A stretch of DNA of 64,000 bases. Source: Acestrorhynchus altus. Its lineage: Eukaryota; Chordata; Actinopteri; Characiformes; Acestrorhynchidae. The notes beneath the pieces were generated by a model that did not search any database, was not told the DNA's origin, and saw only the letters and a program-made list of their open reading frames with translations. Positions 23,541 to 36,529 of the stretch are shown here, piece by piece; positions within the stretch are counted from its first letter, which is position 1, and each line of letters opens with the position of its first letter. Where the stretch lies: assembly GCA_034509495.1 (NCBI GenBank), contig CM067514.1, forward strand, positions 3,544,847 through 3,608,846. Reading direction: 5' to 3'. Position numbers and translations under genes: made by a program.

Positions 23541-24215
23541 ATAGAAGAACCACATTCGGGTTCCATATACTGTGATGGGTTTCCTCCCATTAACTGCTTG
23601 CTTCAGGTCCTTCCACATCATTTCTGTTGGATTAAGGTCAGGACTTTGACTGGGCCATTCCTAAACATCAATGTTATTCTTTAAAGATTCTTTGGTAGAA
23701 TAACTTGGGTGCTTAGGGTCGTTGTCTTGTTGCGTGACCCACATTCTCTATTCTCACAGTCAGATGTCCTGACATTTACCTTTAGAGTTTGTTGGTATAA
23801 TTCAGAATCCATTGTTCCACCGATAATGACAAGCCGTCCTGGCCCAGGTGCACCAAAACAGGCTCAGACTCTGATTCTACCACCACTGTGTTTCACTGGG
23901 TGGGTTTTAATTCTGGTTTTTATTCTGGAATGCAGTGTTTTCCTTTCTCCAAACACAATTCTTATTATTTAAACCAGAAATCTCTATTTTGGTCTCATCC
24001 ATCCACAAACCATTGCTCAAATAATCTTCTTGGCTTGTCCATGTGATCTTTACCAAACTGCATAAGGGGTAGCTTTATGGAGAGCATCAGCTTTCTGCTT
24101 GCAACCCTACCATGCCCACCATTGTTGTCCAGTGTTGTGATTGCACAATCATGAACATTAACAGATCAAGTTTATGCAGAAATACCAAAAAGGGCATTCA
24201 AGCACGACTGTAAGA
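23541..24215 (-). mobile_element. Tc1-like transposon family B, central fragment
   Basis: Shares the GGGTTTCCTCC...AACTGCTTGCTTCAGGT segment with the copy at 7432-8279. It then continues through the central region missing there: GGGTCGTTGTCTTGTTG, CAAGCCGTCCTGGCCCAGGT and GGAATGCAGTGTTTTCC. On the minus strand this corresponds to the catalytic core, with frameshifts. The right end TTCAAGCACGACTGTAA is a decayed terminal inverted repeat. Confidence 0.8.
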
Positions 24216-24287
24216 CGTAATAGAAAGACAAAATGTTTGTAATAGAAATGTGTGAGTGTGAGGAGGTCTTACATCAAGTGGATTTCT

Positions 24288-24388
24288 TTAGACCTTTTAA
24301 AGGTTCTTTATGGAACCAAAAGTGGTTCTTTTATGGCAGAATCACTCAAAGAATCCTTTATAGCACCTTTAATTTTAAGAGTGTATAA
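24288..24388. repeat. GGTTCTTT/AAGAACC dispersed repeat, copy 2
   Basis: Contains AAAGGTTCTTTATGGAACC, AAAGTGGTTCTTTTATGGCA and TAATTTTAAGAGTGTATA. It is the best-preserved copy of the family also found at 15715-15875 and 30658-30778. Confidence 0.55.
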
Positions 24389-24749
24389 GTCACTGATGTT
24401 CACACAGTTCAGAATTATGCAATTTTATACCCATAACTCATCAGCAGACATGATGATGTCCTTCATGTAGCCTAATGGAGATGAGCAGTCTATTAATTAT
24501 AATTATGAAACTATTTTTATTCAGTCAAAATACATTTTTGTTGCACAGGAGACCAAAGGATCCTAGTTACGCCACTGGTGAAGATGCTGGCTGGTTCCTC
24601 AGCCTCTATCCCTTTAAGAACAAGGACAAGAGGAGCATGAGATGGGGGAGGGGTACTGGCTGGGGTGGAACAGTCCAGTAATGAGCACATTCTGAGCATC
24701 ATATGGCTGAAGATCCTATAAGATCAATTTTTTTGGACGCTGAATTTGA

Positions 24750-25768
24750 AGCCTAAAGAAGAGGGTGGGGAGGGAGTGGGATTGTTTGGATTATTCCTTT
24801 TTCTACATCCTTTTTTTTTTAACCAGTCTTCCAGGGAAGGAGCTTCACCTCTACATCACAGCAGGAGCACGGAAAGGGAACAGGGAGATAGGGAGAGGGA
24901 GAGGGAGAGGGAGGCAGGCGCAGGAGCAATGGTAGAAGAGCTGTGCCAGATAGGTCTGATGAGGTGCATGGCTGGAGAAATGCTGCATTTTTGTATTTAG
25001 AGAAGGATTTAGGAGGGAGGCCTTGATCTCTTCCATCCTTTGATGCTCCTGATGGTCTACTATTCCTCTCCATCCGTTTTTGTGTGCTGGTGCAGCACAT
25101 TGGTGGGGGGGAGACAGCGATGTAATGTCTGATTGAGCGCATCAATGCTGCTGTGTGGTTCTGTGGGAGAGAGAAAAAACAGGCCTTGTTTGCATCCTGA
25201 TCTTCTCATAGAGGAAAACAGAGCGCTGATGTGAGCGTATGGCCAGCAGGGCTGTGCAGGGAGCGAAGGAGGAGTACACCATCTGCATGCCCATGGGAAG
25301 AAGCAGGCATAATAAAGGCATCCATTACTCCAGGCCTGCCACAGACACAGAGGAGCTATAGCACCGGGACGGGAACTTGACGAGTTTGGCCTTTTCACCT
25401 GTTTTGCTTGGACTTTATTGGCCTTTGTTGTTGCGTTGATGAGATACTTGTTTTTGTGCATTTTCTAATGGGTCTTTTTTCCCTCCTGTATTATCTCACA
25501 GACAGGCTGAAGCTGCATGCTGGGAGGTATCTTTCCTGTCTTCCAGTAATGGGCCTTTTTTAGCCTCTTTCTTAGTACACCGACAAGCCACAGTTGAAAG
25601 CTCGGAGGTGGTAAAGCTGCTGTAGAATTCTTCTCCCTTTGCACTGGCAAGCAAAGCCTGAAGACCAGGAGAAAAAAACAAAACAAAACAATTGCTTTAA
25701 CATTGCTTTAATCACAGTCTTCCTTTCCTTCCTCGACATTCTTGGATTTGCCAAATCCTGTTTCATGC
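24750..25768 (+). promoter_or_regulatory. Probable jph3 promoter and 5' UTR region
   Basis: This kilobase precedes the junctophilin start codon. It contains a purine-rich (GGGAGA)n stretch at 24880-24915 and several upstream ATGs but no long conserved frame. No TATA box or splice acceptor could be assigned, so the transcription start and any non-coding exon are unresolved. Confidence 0.4.
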
Positions 25769-27653
25769 ATGTCCACTGGAGGCAGGTTTGACTTTGATGA
25801 TGGGGGGTCGTACTGTGGAGGGTGGGAGCAGGGCAAGGCCCACGGCCGAGGGGTCTGCACAGGACCCCAGGGCCAGGGGGAATATGCAGGGGCCTGGAGC
25901 CACGGATTCGAGGTTCTCGGAGCGTACACCTGGCCCAGCGGGAACAGTTACCAGGGGACGTGGGCGCAGGGCAAGAGGCATGGGATCGGTGTGGAGACCA
26001 AAGGAAGGTGGGAGTACAAGGGGGAGTGGACGCAAGGGTTCAAGGGGCGCTATGGGCGGCTGGAGAGCACCGGCAGCGGGGCGCGGTACGAGGGCACCTG
26101 GAGCAATGGTCTGCAGGATGGATACGGGTCTGAGACGTACTCTGATGGAGGTAAAATGTCAAGAATTCAACTTTTTTTAGCTGCACGTTTCCATTTGAAT
26201 TAGGAGAGACGGTGTGGAAGGACTTGTCAATGTGAAATATAGCTGGAGATGGCAAATAAAACCAAGCCTGGGGTTCATTAAATTAAAGTTTTTGTCATTT
26301 GTGGATTATTTAACACCGTGTGTAGGCCTTTAACAGGTGGGTGTAGTAAGGTAGTAGTGATCATTCTACAGGGTTTGTAGGTCTATCATAGGTGTGTATG
26401 TGTAGTAAGGTTGTAAAACGAGCTGTTGGCAATTATGTAACACTGCAGTCTGTTATCCTACACACTCACTGCATTTCCTTTACCGATGGGAGATGTCCTT
26501 TCTCTAATAATGGGCTCGTGGTTGCCTGAGATGAACAAAAGCACCACCAGCACCACTCCACCATCTCAGCCCATCTCCATCTACCCCACACACTCCTCAG
26601 TACAGTAAATTGCCATGGAAACCTAAAGACAGTGGGTCATTATGTCACCAGAGACTTGTGTTCTCAAAACTGATTGGATGGCAGTGTTTCTGTCTGTCTA
26701 TGAAGGCGTCAAAAATAACCCCAATACTACAGTCTGGGTTATATTAGGACACGACTGGGTCACACAGAGGGTCTGGCTGAATGGGTGCGAGCGCCCTGCT
26801 CAGAGATCTCACTGGGCTGGAATGGGGGTATTATAGACCCCGTTCCCTCTGTGTGGCTGAAAGCTGCACTGTAGACCACTGTCTGGTGCTGTCAGGCTGC
26901 TGTCCAGCTGCTGCCGGGTTGCTTGACAGCCGCTGTCCGGCGCTGTCGGGCTGCTGTTCGGCTGCTGTTGGGCTACTGTTGGCTGCTGTCGGGCTGCTGT
27001 TGGCTGATGTCCAGTGCTGTCGGACTGCTGTCGGGCTACTGTCGGGCTACTGTCGGGCTACTGTCTGGCTACTGTCTGACACTGTTGGGCTGCTTTCGGA
27101 CTGCTGTCGGGCTACTGTCGGGCCGCTGTCGGGCTGCTGTCAGGCTGCTGTTGGGCTGCTTTCAGACTGCTGTCAGGCTGCTGTTGGGCTACTGTCGGGC
27201 CGATGTCGGGCTGCTGTCGGGCACTGTCCGGCGCTGTCGGGCTGCTGTCGGGCACTGTCTGGCACTGTCCGGCGCTGTCAGGCTGCTGTCGGTCTACTGT
27301 CGGGCCGCTGTCGGGCACTGTCTGGCGCTGTCAGGCTGCTGTCGGGCTGCTGTCTCTCAGTCTGTTCAGCACCCTGGACAGTTCTGCACAGCGCTGTGAT
27401 TCGTAAAGAGCGTCATTTTATTGCGGGTCTCTCAGACTGATGAAGAGCCAAAGAAGGGTTAAAAAATCAATACGTAGCAAAGCAGACATTGATTCGTACA
27501 GCTCATAATTCTGCCTTCAATCATCTTCACAGCTTTTGCTTTCAGACATGTTTGTAGCTCTGCTGTTAATCTGAACCGGGTCGGTTGGGTTCAGTCGGGT
27601 TACATAGGCCTCATTGGTTCATAAGAATTATTTAAAATGCATGTATCTATCTA

Positions 27654-27727
<74 letters not shown>

Positions 27728-30700
27728 CGTCCGTCCGTCCGTCCGTCCGTCCGTCCGTCCATCCATCCATCCATCCATCTATTTATCTATCTATCCATCC
27801 ATCCATTCATTTTACAGCTTATCATAAATGACACAAGCTATTTTTTAATTTCCTTTATTCCAAAAAATGGAGGAAAACAAAATCAAAAGAAGTATTAAAA
27901 CATCAATAAACAAGCAAGCATTGGAGGAAACTGTGTCAGTGGCAGCATCTCAGAAAATTAGAATATTGTGATTAATGAAGTTAATGAACGTTCATAATTT
28001 TATACAAAATGTTAGTCAGATTTCATATTTGTTACATGTAAAGTGACATATTCCATACCTTTATTTATTTACTTATTTTTCTGTTGATCAGAATCTTACT
28101 GCTCATGAAAATCAGAAACCCAGAATCTCACATTATTAGAATATTTAAATTCAGTTTTGACTAGATTATAAATCAGCATCAAATTTAAAACAAAATCTTA
28201 AAAAGCTTGAAATATATCACAATGTAATGAATATAAAATATGTCAGTTAAAAATGTTGAATGTAATTATGAACAAAAAAGATCTTTTTCAGACTGTTCTA
28301 ATTTTTTGAGATGCACTAGTATGTCAGGCCATTTGATAAATTGGCAGCCCCTCTGTTAGCCACTGTTTGTCCACCATTATTATTCTCCTGTGTACAAGAT
28401 ATAACAGATTTTAAGTGAGCTAATTATTTACAACAGATAAAGAAAGAAAGAAAAATTAACAATTTATAAAATTAACAATTAATGGAAAATTTACAAAAAA
28501 GTGCAATTTTGTTTAATACTCTACTTACCTGCTGATGGAGCTTTGCCGTTATTAGGCCAAACAGTATTGTCTTGCTTTTAGGGAAAAAATTACATATTGT
28601 AAATATTAATTTCACATTACATTAATTGACATTAATTTTAACTATAATATTAGAAGATGACCTTCTGGCCAGTGAAAAATTAAGAATATATTTCTTAAGA
28701 ATTATTAGTTTATCTGTGTTTACACACATGGCTGGTTCACATAATATATCATAAAGAACTGGGCATATATTTTAAATGTACCTAAACATTGCATACATAT
28801 ATGTAAGTGTCATATATTGGACACATGTTTGCTGTAAACATGCATATAAATGATACATAATGTTAATTATGTTAAGTATTCATAAATACCATCAACCATA
28901 AATATATGTTGATATATGGCTGAAATATATGGCCATTTTCAACTAAATTGAAACATGTCGCATATATTTCAATATGTGGAGTCATTTTTATATTGGGGAA
29001 TTCCATGTATCCTATATATTCCCATCAGATTTCAACAATACCAGTCCAACATACAGTTTCTCAGTTTGGACCAATATTATTCAGTTGTACTGGTTTATTC
29101 TGGTCTGGTTCTGGTGTTTTGAAATGCTGTCCATGACAAATTGCTCAAAAGTTGTTTTATAATGATCAACACAAGCTGTATTTTTCTTCTCCAGTCACTT
29201 CTCAACACAGTCCCACAAATTCTCAGTGATGTTCAGATGCACTGATTGTGCAGATCATGTCATCTTCCGAACTTACTTATTCCTGAACTCACTCTCTCAC
29301 TTGTTTACTCTTTGTATTGACCCTCCTAAAGGTCAAAAATGACCCACCACTACCCAGCCAACATGCTCAAGTGTGGCTCACATGGGTTGAATGAAGGCTC
29401 GGTGTGTTCCAGGTGGATTCCTGATGGGCATGGGGTCTGAGTGTGTTTGTATATGTACTGTAACTGGGATCCAGTTGGGTTTCCCAAATGGGCCACATCA
29501 TTACAGCCCTCCTTAATGTCACCTAAGTCCCATCTAGGCCCCAACATGCAGTTGACAACCCAGTTGGGGACCCCTCCTGGTCTCATTTCTGACCCTGGTA
29601 GGCATCCATATGTGGCCCAACATGGACCCCAAAATGTCCTGGCTCCCATTTAGGCTCCAAATATAGGCCCACATTGACATGTTATATAGGTATGTTTAAC
29701 AACAGCATTAATGAAGGTGGAACATCACCTTTGTACTATAGGAAATGGAAAAATCTAACATTAAGATTTAGATATTGGAATTTCTCTCTTGTGGTGCTGC
29801 TGAATTAACTCAATTCTGTCTTTGTGAAAGGTACATACCAGGGACAGTGGCTGAGTGGCATGCGTCATGGCTATGGGGTGCGGCAGAGTGTGCCTTATGG
29901 CATGGCCGCGGTCATCTTTTCCCCTCTGCGCACTTCCATAAACTCCCTACGCTCCGAACACAGTGAGGGAGCCCCAACACCTGATGATGGTTCTGCTGTG
30001 AGCGGTGTGGCTGGGAGCCCGGTGGGCCGAGGAGGTTTCGTGCTTTGTGGTCAAAGTGACGCAGACAGACAGCGAAAGAGGAAAGGACGCTTCCGGCAGT
30101 CCATCCTGAGTGGCCTGAAGTTGCGGCGGTCTGAGTCCAAGAGCTCCCTGGCCAGCCAGCTAAGCAAGCAGAGCTCCTTCTGCAGCGAGGCCGGTATGAG
30201 CACGGTCAGCTCAGCCGCATCGGATATCAACTCCAATGTCAGCCTGGGCGAGGTGGAGATGGGAGGGAGTGTAGATGCCACTGTCACAGAGACGTATGTT
30301 GGGGAATGGAGGAATGACATGCGAACAGGTTGGGGCATCAGCCATCGCTCAGATGGTCTGCGCTACGACGGTGAGTGGTTTGGGAACAAGCGGCATGGTT
30401 ATGGCTGCACCACCTTCCCTGATGGGACCAAGGAGGAAGGCAAGTACAAGCAGAATGTTCTGGTGAGTGGCAAGAGGAAGAACCTAATACCCCTGCGCAC
30501 CAGCAAAATCCGGGAGAAGGTGGACCGTGCTGTCGAGGCTGCTGAGAAGGCTGCAGAAATTGCCAAACAGAAGGCGGAGATTGCACTGTCAAGGTAGGAT
30601 CTATAGGGTCCAGCTCATCTTGTTTCAGTGTTAACTCATACAACCTGTGTCCTTCAAGAATGCCAAGGTGCCAAAATGGGTCCTTGGAAAAATGCCACAG

Positions 30701-32796
30701 AAGAACCTCTTTTGGTACCTTGAAGAACCTTGAAAACCTTTAAAGAGCCACGTTGGAGCCTTGGTTTTTAAGAGTAATAGCAAATTTGTTATGTTCAATG
30801 CTTGTATTTCTCTGAATTATGTTAAATGAACAATGGTCTTCTTATTGCCCTCTGCTACAGAACAAGTCACGCACGTGGAAAAGCCGAGGCTGCTGAGGGA
30901 GTTGCACAGAGGGCCCTGGAGGAGTGTCGTCTGGCCCGGATTATTGCCAAAGAACTCTCCCCTTCCTTCCATCATTATGGAAATGGTCAGTTGCGATAAA
31001 AGGTTCCTCATTGAAAACATATTTTTATTACTACTTAGGACAATATGCCAGTTATCTGTGATCTTAAAACAGGGATCCTGAATCCTGCTCCTGGTTCTCC
31101 CTGTTCTACACATTTTACAGGTTTCCCTTCTTCAACACTCTTGATTTACCGCATTTTCAAGCTTGTCTTAGTGTGTTATTGTATGGAAAATGCTATACTG
31201 TGAAGAGCAGGGTAATCCAGGGCCATGATTCAATCAAATAGACTAATGTATTCCTTACCATCCCCCAGGACTGGAGTGTCAGAGACCAAAGCGTCAAGAC
31301 AGAAAAGAGAAAGACATGGAAGTGATTTCCACTGGGACAGACAGCCCTGAGCTCTGCACGCCAGACACAACTCCCCCAGCCCAGACCCCAGACCTCAGCC
31401 CAGTCTTGAGCAGCCCCTCCTCACCTCCTTGTACCCCACCATCTCACCGTGCCAGGAGCGCCTGCTTCATGCGCCAGAGTGCTGTGGACGAACAGGGTGG
31501 CGCTGAGATTCAGGTTCTGGTGGAAGGAAGAGGCATGGACAATGGAAGAGGTGGAGCCAACAGTTGGACTGCCGACATGTATCCCAATCGAAGGGGCAGC
31601 AAAGGAGACAGTAGCCGTTCCACCACCCCATCCCTACTGGAAGAGGAGATTGGTCACATCAATGGGCATGAGCAAAACTCTCAACACTCAACTCATCATA
31701 CCTGGGAGAATGGCTCTTCCAATCACAAGTCCATTGAGCATGTCTCCTCAGACAAAGTGTGGGATCACATGTCCTCCAACCAAAAGCCCTGGAAGCATGC
31801 ATCCTCCAACCACAAGTCCAGGGAATATGCAATCTCCAATCATAGGGAATGGGAGCATATTCCGCCCAGTCACAACTCTGTGGACCACAAATCTTCCAAG
31901 CTTAAACCACAGGTGCACACATATTCCAATCACAAGGCCTTGGGTCATAACCTGTCCAATCACAAAACCCATGAGCATTTGTCCTCCAATCACAAACCAA
32001 AGGAGTATATCTCCACACATGCAAAACCCCAAGACCGCATATCTCCCCATTACAACCCTCGAGAGCATGTATCTTCCTATCGCAAATCACATGAGCATGT
32101 CCACTCCAATCACAAACCAAGCCAGTCCTTTACCAACCACATGGTTGGTGAATCTAGCTTGAAAGACTACCAGCCACCAGAGCATGGAGCCAATAACTCC
32201 TCTCTGGGATGGACTGTTGAGAATTCTTCCCAGTGGATCCCCTGCCACTCGCAGCTGCCAGAGAAAAAGGAAGAAAAGCTGGATGACTATCGGGTGGAAA
32301 TGAGGTTCCAGCCTTTAGACTCCATCTCCCAGCAGCACTTTGGCTCAGGCACGGAATGTCCGAGTCTCCAAGGGCACAATTTGCAGAGACTGCGTCAACG
32401 CAACCACGAAGGTAAAGAGTGGAGCCTCACGGCCAGGGAAGGGTCCATGGACTCTGTGCAGATGCTGGACAGCCTGAATGTCGGGGTGGACTTGGAGGAA
32501 TGGCCATTGCACAGAGATGTCACCCTGTCTCCCCCTTTAACATCTTCTCCAATCACACTGGAACATGACGGAGAGCATCTGAACCTGATCAAAACCAACT
32601 CAGTAAGTACTCGGCCCAATAGGGCTAGCTTCATCTAAGCGTGACGATTAATATGTTGTGATGCCAATGTCCAGACGCAACTAATTGTGAGTCTCTTTCC
32701 TCTTTTTTTTTGCAGGGCTCCAGCTCTGTCCTAGTGGTCATGGTGATTTTACTCAACATCGGTGTAGCCATTCTGTTCATTCATTTCTTTATTTAA
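25769..32796 (+). CDS. jph3: Junctophilin-3-like junctional membrane protein
   Basis: Five exons: 25769-26150, 29831-30593, 30861-30985, 31269-32602 and 32716-32796 (2685 nt, 894 residues; human JPH3 is 748). Start chosen by the family N-terminus (MSTGGRFDFDDGGSYCGGWE). Six MORN repeats span about residues 15-152 and two more about 283-325, binding plasma membrane phospholipid. A serine-rich joining region (SESKSSLASQLSKQ) separates the groups. The alpha-helical segment (IREKVDRAVEAAEKAAEIAK) follows. The variable region carries a 14-copy decapeptide array (residues 573-711), which accounts for much of the extra length. The C-terminal anchor (VLVVMVILLNIGVAILFIHF) inserts in the endoplasmic reticulum. 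Junctophilins tether ER to plasma membrane in excitable cells. Paralogue choice (jph3 over jph1/2/4) rests on the joining region and C-terminus. Confidence 0.92.
26880..27365. repeat. 11-bp GC-rich minisatellite in jph3 intron 1
   Basis: About 44 diverged units of GGGCTGCTGTC / GGGCTACTGTC, including CGCTGTCC and CACTGTC variants. Since 11 is not a multiple of three, three overlapping frames read CRAAVGLLS-type repeats. These are artefacts of the repeat and not genes. No donor or acceptor bounds the array. Confidence 0.9.
27640..27812. repeat. Compound tetranucleotide repeat
   Basis: (CTAT), then (CTGT)n, (CCGT)n, (CCAT)n and again (CTAT)/(CCAT), joined without spacers. The blocks differ by single-base changes, showing successive expansion of point-mutated units. 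In jph3 intron 1. Confidence 0.95.
27940..28322. mobile_element. MITE, family AGTGCATCTC, copy 2, with both inverted ends
   Basis: Left end GCATCTCAGAAAATTAGAAT near 27946 is answered by the inverted right end GTTCTAATTTTTTGAGATGC near 28295-28314, followed by ACTAGT. The interior is AT-rich and non-coding. This copy defines the family represented also at 915-1200. Confidence 0.75.
28323..29350. other. AT-rich intron sequence, nothing recognised
   Basis: Part of jph3 intron 1. It contains many ATATAT and TAAAT stretches but no exon, SINE or transposon ends that I can support. Confidence 0.4.
29352..29695. mobile_element. Dispersed repeat (family CCCAGCCAAC), copy 1
   Basis: Shares an ordered set of blocks with 61545-61785: CCCAGCCAAC, TCCAGGTGGA, GTCTGAGTGTG, TTACAGCCCT, GTTGACAACCCAG, GGCATCCA and CCCACATTGACATGTTAT. 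The two copies are diverged but collinear. Class unknown; it may be an old non-autonomous element. It ends about 135 bases upstream of jph3 exon 2. Confidence 0.6.
30658..30778. repeat. GGTTCTTT/AAGAACC dispersed repeat, copy 3 (degraded)
   Basis: Contains GAAGAACCTCTTTTGG, GAAGAACCTTGAAAACC and GGTTTTTAAGAGTAATAG, consistent with the family at 24288-24388 but more diverged. It lies between jph3 exons 2 and 3. Confidence 0.4.
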
Positions 32797-33485
32797 ACAT
32801 AATGGCCTAGAGAATGTTAATATCAGCACTTACTATTATCAAAAAGTAAGATATGCACACGATGCACACTTAGCACCACTTCTTTACGTAAGGAACCCAG
32901 AATTTACATTAGTCAAGTCCATGTACGTTGGACAGGTCCATTGTAAATTGTAAGTTTATTTTGTGGTTCCTTTAATGATATATTTCCATTATTATCCATT
33001 AGGTATATTTGCTTACGTTTTCCTTATCCATACTAAAGGCCCATCCGCCGTATTCTTTAGGACAAAAAATATTGCACACATTTAGGTTGCGAAGATACAG
33101 TAATGCCTGACATAATTGATCAGCTCTTTTTTTTTTTTTTTTTTTTTTACAAAGTCCTTCCTTTCTTTTTAACGGCACATCAGGCCCGGTTTCTTTCCTG
33201 AGCAGTAAGACTGTGTAGTTTAGTGAGACGGTCTCGTGGTTTTGTGTACAAAGATGTTGTAGCGCATGTGAGGTGGTTTAGTGCTTAAGGAAGCACTGAT
33301 ATGTAACTAGCCAGTCAAAGACCACACACACACCCCACTGATATCCCAGGGTACAGCCCTATAGGACCGCTGCACTCATACGTTCATGCATCTCCATACC
33401 CAGATATTGCGTATTCTGTAAGTCTGAGGTAAGAGCTATCTTAAAGGGCTTCATCATGATCCGTTCTCATTCCATTCCAAACACA

Positions 33486-33516
<31 letters not shown>

Positions 33517-34400
33517 CCACACCCACACACACACACACACACACATGCACACAGTGAACGGGCTACACCTGCAGCGTTCTTCCTTCACTGATACCATCCC
33601 CTTTCGCCTCGTCACTGAATGTCAGCACAATTCAGTCAGTCGCTTCGTTTGTTTCCCTTCACTCTACACACATGTCCACTGGCTATACACTACTATGCTG
33701 AAGTCGCTACTGAAGAAAATAAGTTGTTTCTTTGTAAAACACATCATTACTTGCTATATGACATGAACCACAACAGAGGTGCATCAGTGGTTGAGTATTC
33801 TGGCTCATGCTCTGTAAAGTTTGAGACTGTTACCTTTTGACCACTGCTTTCAATATATATTCTATATTACTGAACAGTTAGTCTCTTTTAACAGTTTGCA
33901 AGATATCATTGATAATGCTGAGTGCCTTTTTAATTGAGAAGAAAAAAAAAATTAAAAAATCATCCCAGCAAGCAGGCTTTGTATAGGTGAGGACACACGA
34001 AGAGGCATGGAACGGCCTGTGTCTATCCCAACCCACGTCTGAACTGAATAAGTTGGCTTTAGATCACTCGAGCCTGTGGAGATTTTTACAGCATGTTTGT
34101 TGGCCTGTTTTCTTCTGCTGTTATTCTGTGTGAATTTCTGCCTGTCTCTCTGTCCAGCAACTTTAGGTGACAATAGGGACTGAAAGCAGTGTAAAAAATG
34201 CCAGCTTATGTTTCTCAGTGGGACCTGACTGAAAAATCATCTACAATTAATGAATGATAAACTGCTACTGTATATTTTATACTACTCATCCAGTGACATC
34301 ATCATGTTGTGAAATCATTGCATGCCCAAGCATGCCCTTTCTTACGCAATGATTTATGAGATTGTTTCCAAGTTATGTGGAAAATTAATAAAATGTTTGA
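32797..34400 (+). other. jph3 3' UTR and flank
   Basis: Follows the jph3 stop. It holds a poly-T run near 33127-33148 and a (CA)n at 33490-33546. A candidate polyadenylation signal AATAAA is at 34387-34392, which would give a 3' UTR of about 1.6 kb. No coding signal. Confidence 0.45.
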
Positions 34401-34589
34401 GGTTATGGTGCTGTCTGCAGTCTTCACTGGAGCAAACTGGGAATATGCATTGACATGTACCCACCCAGAACTGTGGCATTAAAGCTTCTGTCTACTCACT
34501 GTCATGCTTCTCTTCTAGCTGTTACCTACGGAGCTCCTAAGGGGACGTCCTGCATAAGTGACTGTCACGCTTAAGTAAGGTGTAGGAAC

Positions 34590-34865
34590 AGGATAGATGA
34601 GTTGTGGCTGCGATTGGTGTCTATGATTTAAGTTAAGTAGTGGCCACAATGTAGTAAAGAGTGGGAATGAGATTGTAAAGTTGTGGCCATGATTTAGGAA
34701 AATGTGGGAATAAGTTGTCATAGCCGTGATTTATGAAGGTGTGAGAATGACTTATTAAGTTGTGGTTATGGTTCAGTGTGGTACGGCAACGAGATAGTAC
34801 AGTCGTGGCTACGATTTAGTAAGACGTGGTGATGCTAAAGTATGACATGGTAGTAAGGCATGAGA
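34590..34865. repeat. Diverged tandem repeat of about 45-50 bp
   Basis: Successive blocks read GTTGTGGC-TGCGATT, TAGTGGCCACAATGTAG, GTTGTGGCCATGATTTAG, TCATAGCCGTGATTTATG, GTTGTGGTTATGGTTCAG and GTCGTGGCTACGATTTAG, each followed by a GGTG-GAATGAG-type spacer. This is an old, decaying tandem array downstream of jph3. Confidence 0.55.
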
Positions 34866-35102
34866 CTTAGTAAGGATTGCCACCCTTACCACAGTCCCCC
34901 TGTGGTCTTTCCTTTACAAAATTATGTTTCAAACCGTGGACACTGGATGGATGATGCACAGCTGAAAAAGTGTCTGGGGTTAAAACTGAACAGATGGCAA
35001 AGTCTTGGTAAATCATTCCCAGCCTTACTGAGACTGAGCCTTACTTTATGTATGGTGGGACGTCACCTTAGATGCTTCATAATTACCTATAGCTTTATGA
35101 TG

Positions 35103-35385
<283 letters not shown>

Positions 35386-35597
35386 GGTAACCTTTATCTT
35401 CCCAACAGCATCACAAACCCATGCTTTGTTCTGAGAGGAGCATTGAGTGTATATATCAGCCAGTAAGTGTTTATTTAGTCAGTAAAACACTAATATTAGA
35501 GTAAAGTCAAATATCATTCATACAGAAAGTCATAAAATAACATTTATACAGACAGTCATGGTTTTCAATCACTGTGCTCATTCAGATATCTCCAAAG

Positions 35598-35678
<81 letters not shown>

Positions 35679-36480
35679 ATATTAATATTAATGTAATATC
35701 TTAATATATTTATTCAGCATACTGTGCAGATTTTAGATCATAGCACATTACATATTACAATCAACAGCATATATATATATATATATATATACTGTGCTTA
35801 ACAATCAATGATTCTGAATGAGCTACTGACCCAACATGACCCCGACGAAGCAGAAGCAGAAAGGAAGATGGATGGATAGAAGGCTGTGCAATTACTTGCA
35901 TATTATGAAATCAACGTACCAAAGCTTTTGCTGATGTAATTTTTGAACTATGTAGTTATTTTTATATCAATAAATCACCATAAATAGTTACTCAGTGCTC
36001 TTCATAAATTATTTCTAGACAACAGTGTTATGCTCTTTCATTGGACATAATATATCAATAGTTAGTAGTTCAGTATATTTGCTAATATATACAAATTTTG
36101 TTTTGAAAGTTATAAAAGTTTCACTGTATGATTCCTCTTCTTAGTATTGTGACCCTTACACATTATATGCACATTTTATATATTTTACATATATATGTGC
36201 TTATGTATAGTAATAATGAATATAAAACATATATATTTTTATGTGTATATATAATGTATATGTATGAGTGTTTATATATTGTATATATAATATATATATA
36301 GACTATATAGACATTTATATATAATGTTATGTGTTTATATAGAATATACTTATATAACGTGTGTATAATATATAAGTATATATAATGTGTGCATATTATA
36401 TATCATTTGTTTACATAGTAATATATATATATAAATATATATATATATGGTGTGACTGTTGTATCTGTTTATGTTTCTAA
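35386..36480. other. AT-rich intergenic region upstream of znf319
   Basis: Contains (CA)n(TA)n at 35602-35675, (TA)n at 35770-35791 and long ATATAT-rich sequence at 36170-36450. No gene signal. Confidence 0.5.
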
Positions 36481-36529
36481 ACTGGTTTTAATTCGGATTG
36501 TATGTCAGAGTCTGATTAATGAGTGAATC

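Noticed and set aside
26781..27440. Long open frames of 219 and 158 codons on the plus strand
   Set aside because: They are produced by an 11-bp GC-rich minisatellite whose period keeps all three frames open. No splice sites or family similarity, and they sit inside jph3 intron 1.
31449..32162. 237-codon second frame over jph3 exon 4
   Set aside because: Alternative frame of the decapeptide array; the junctophilin frame is the one joined in phase to exons 3 and 5.
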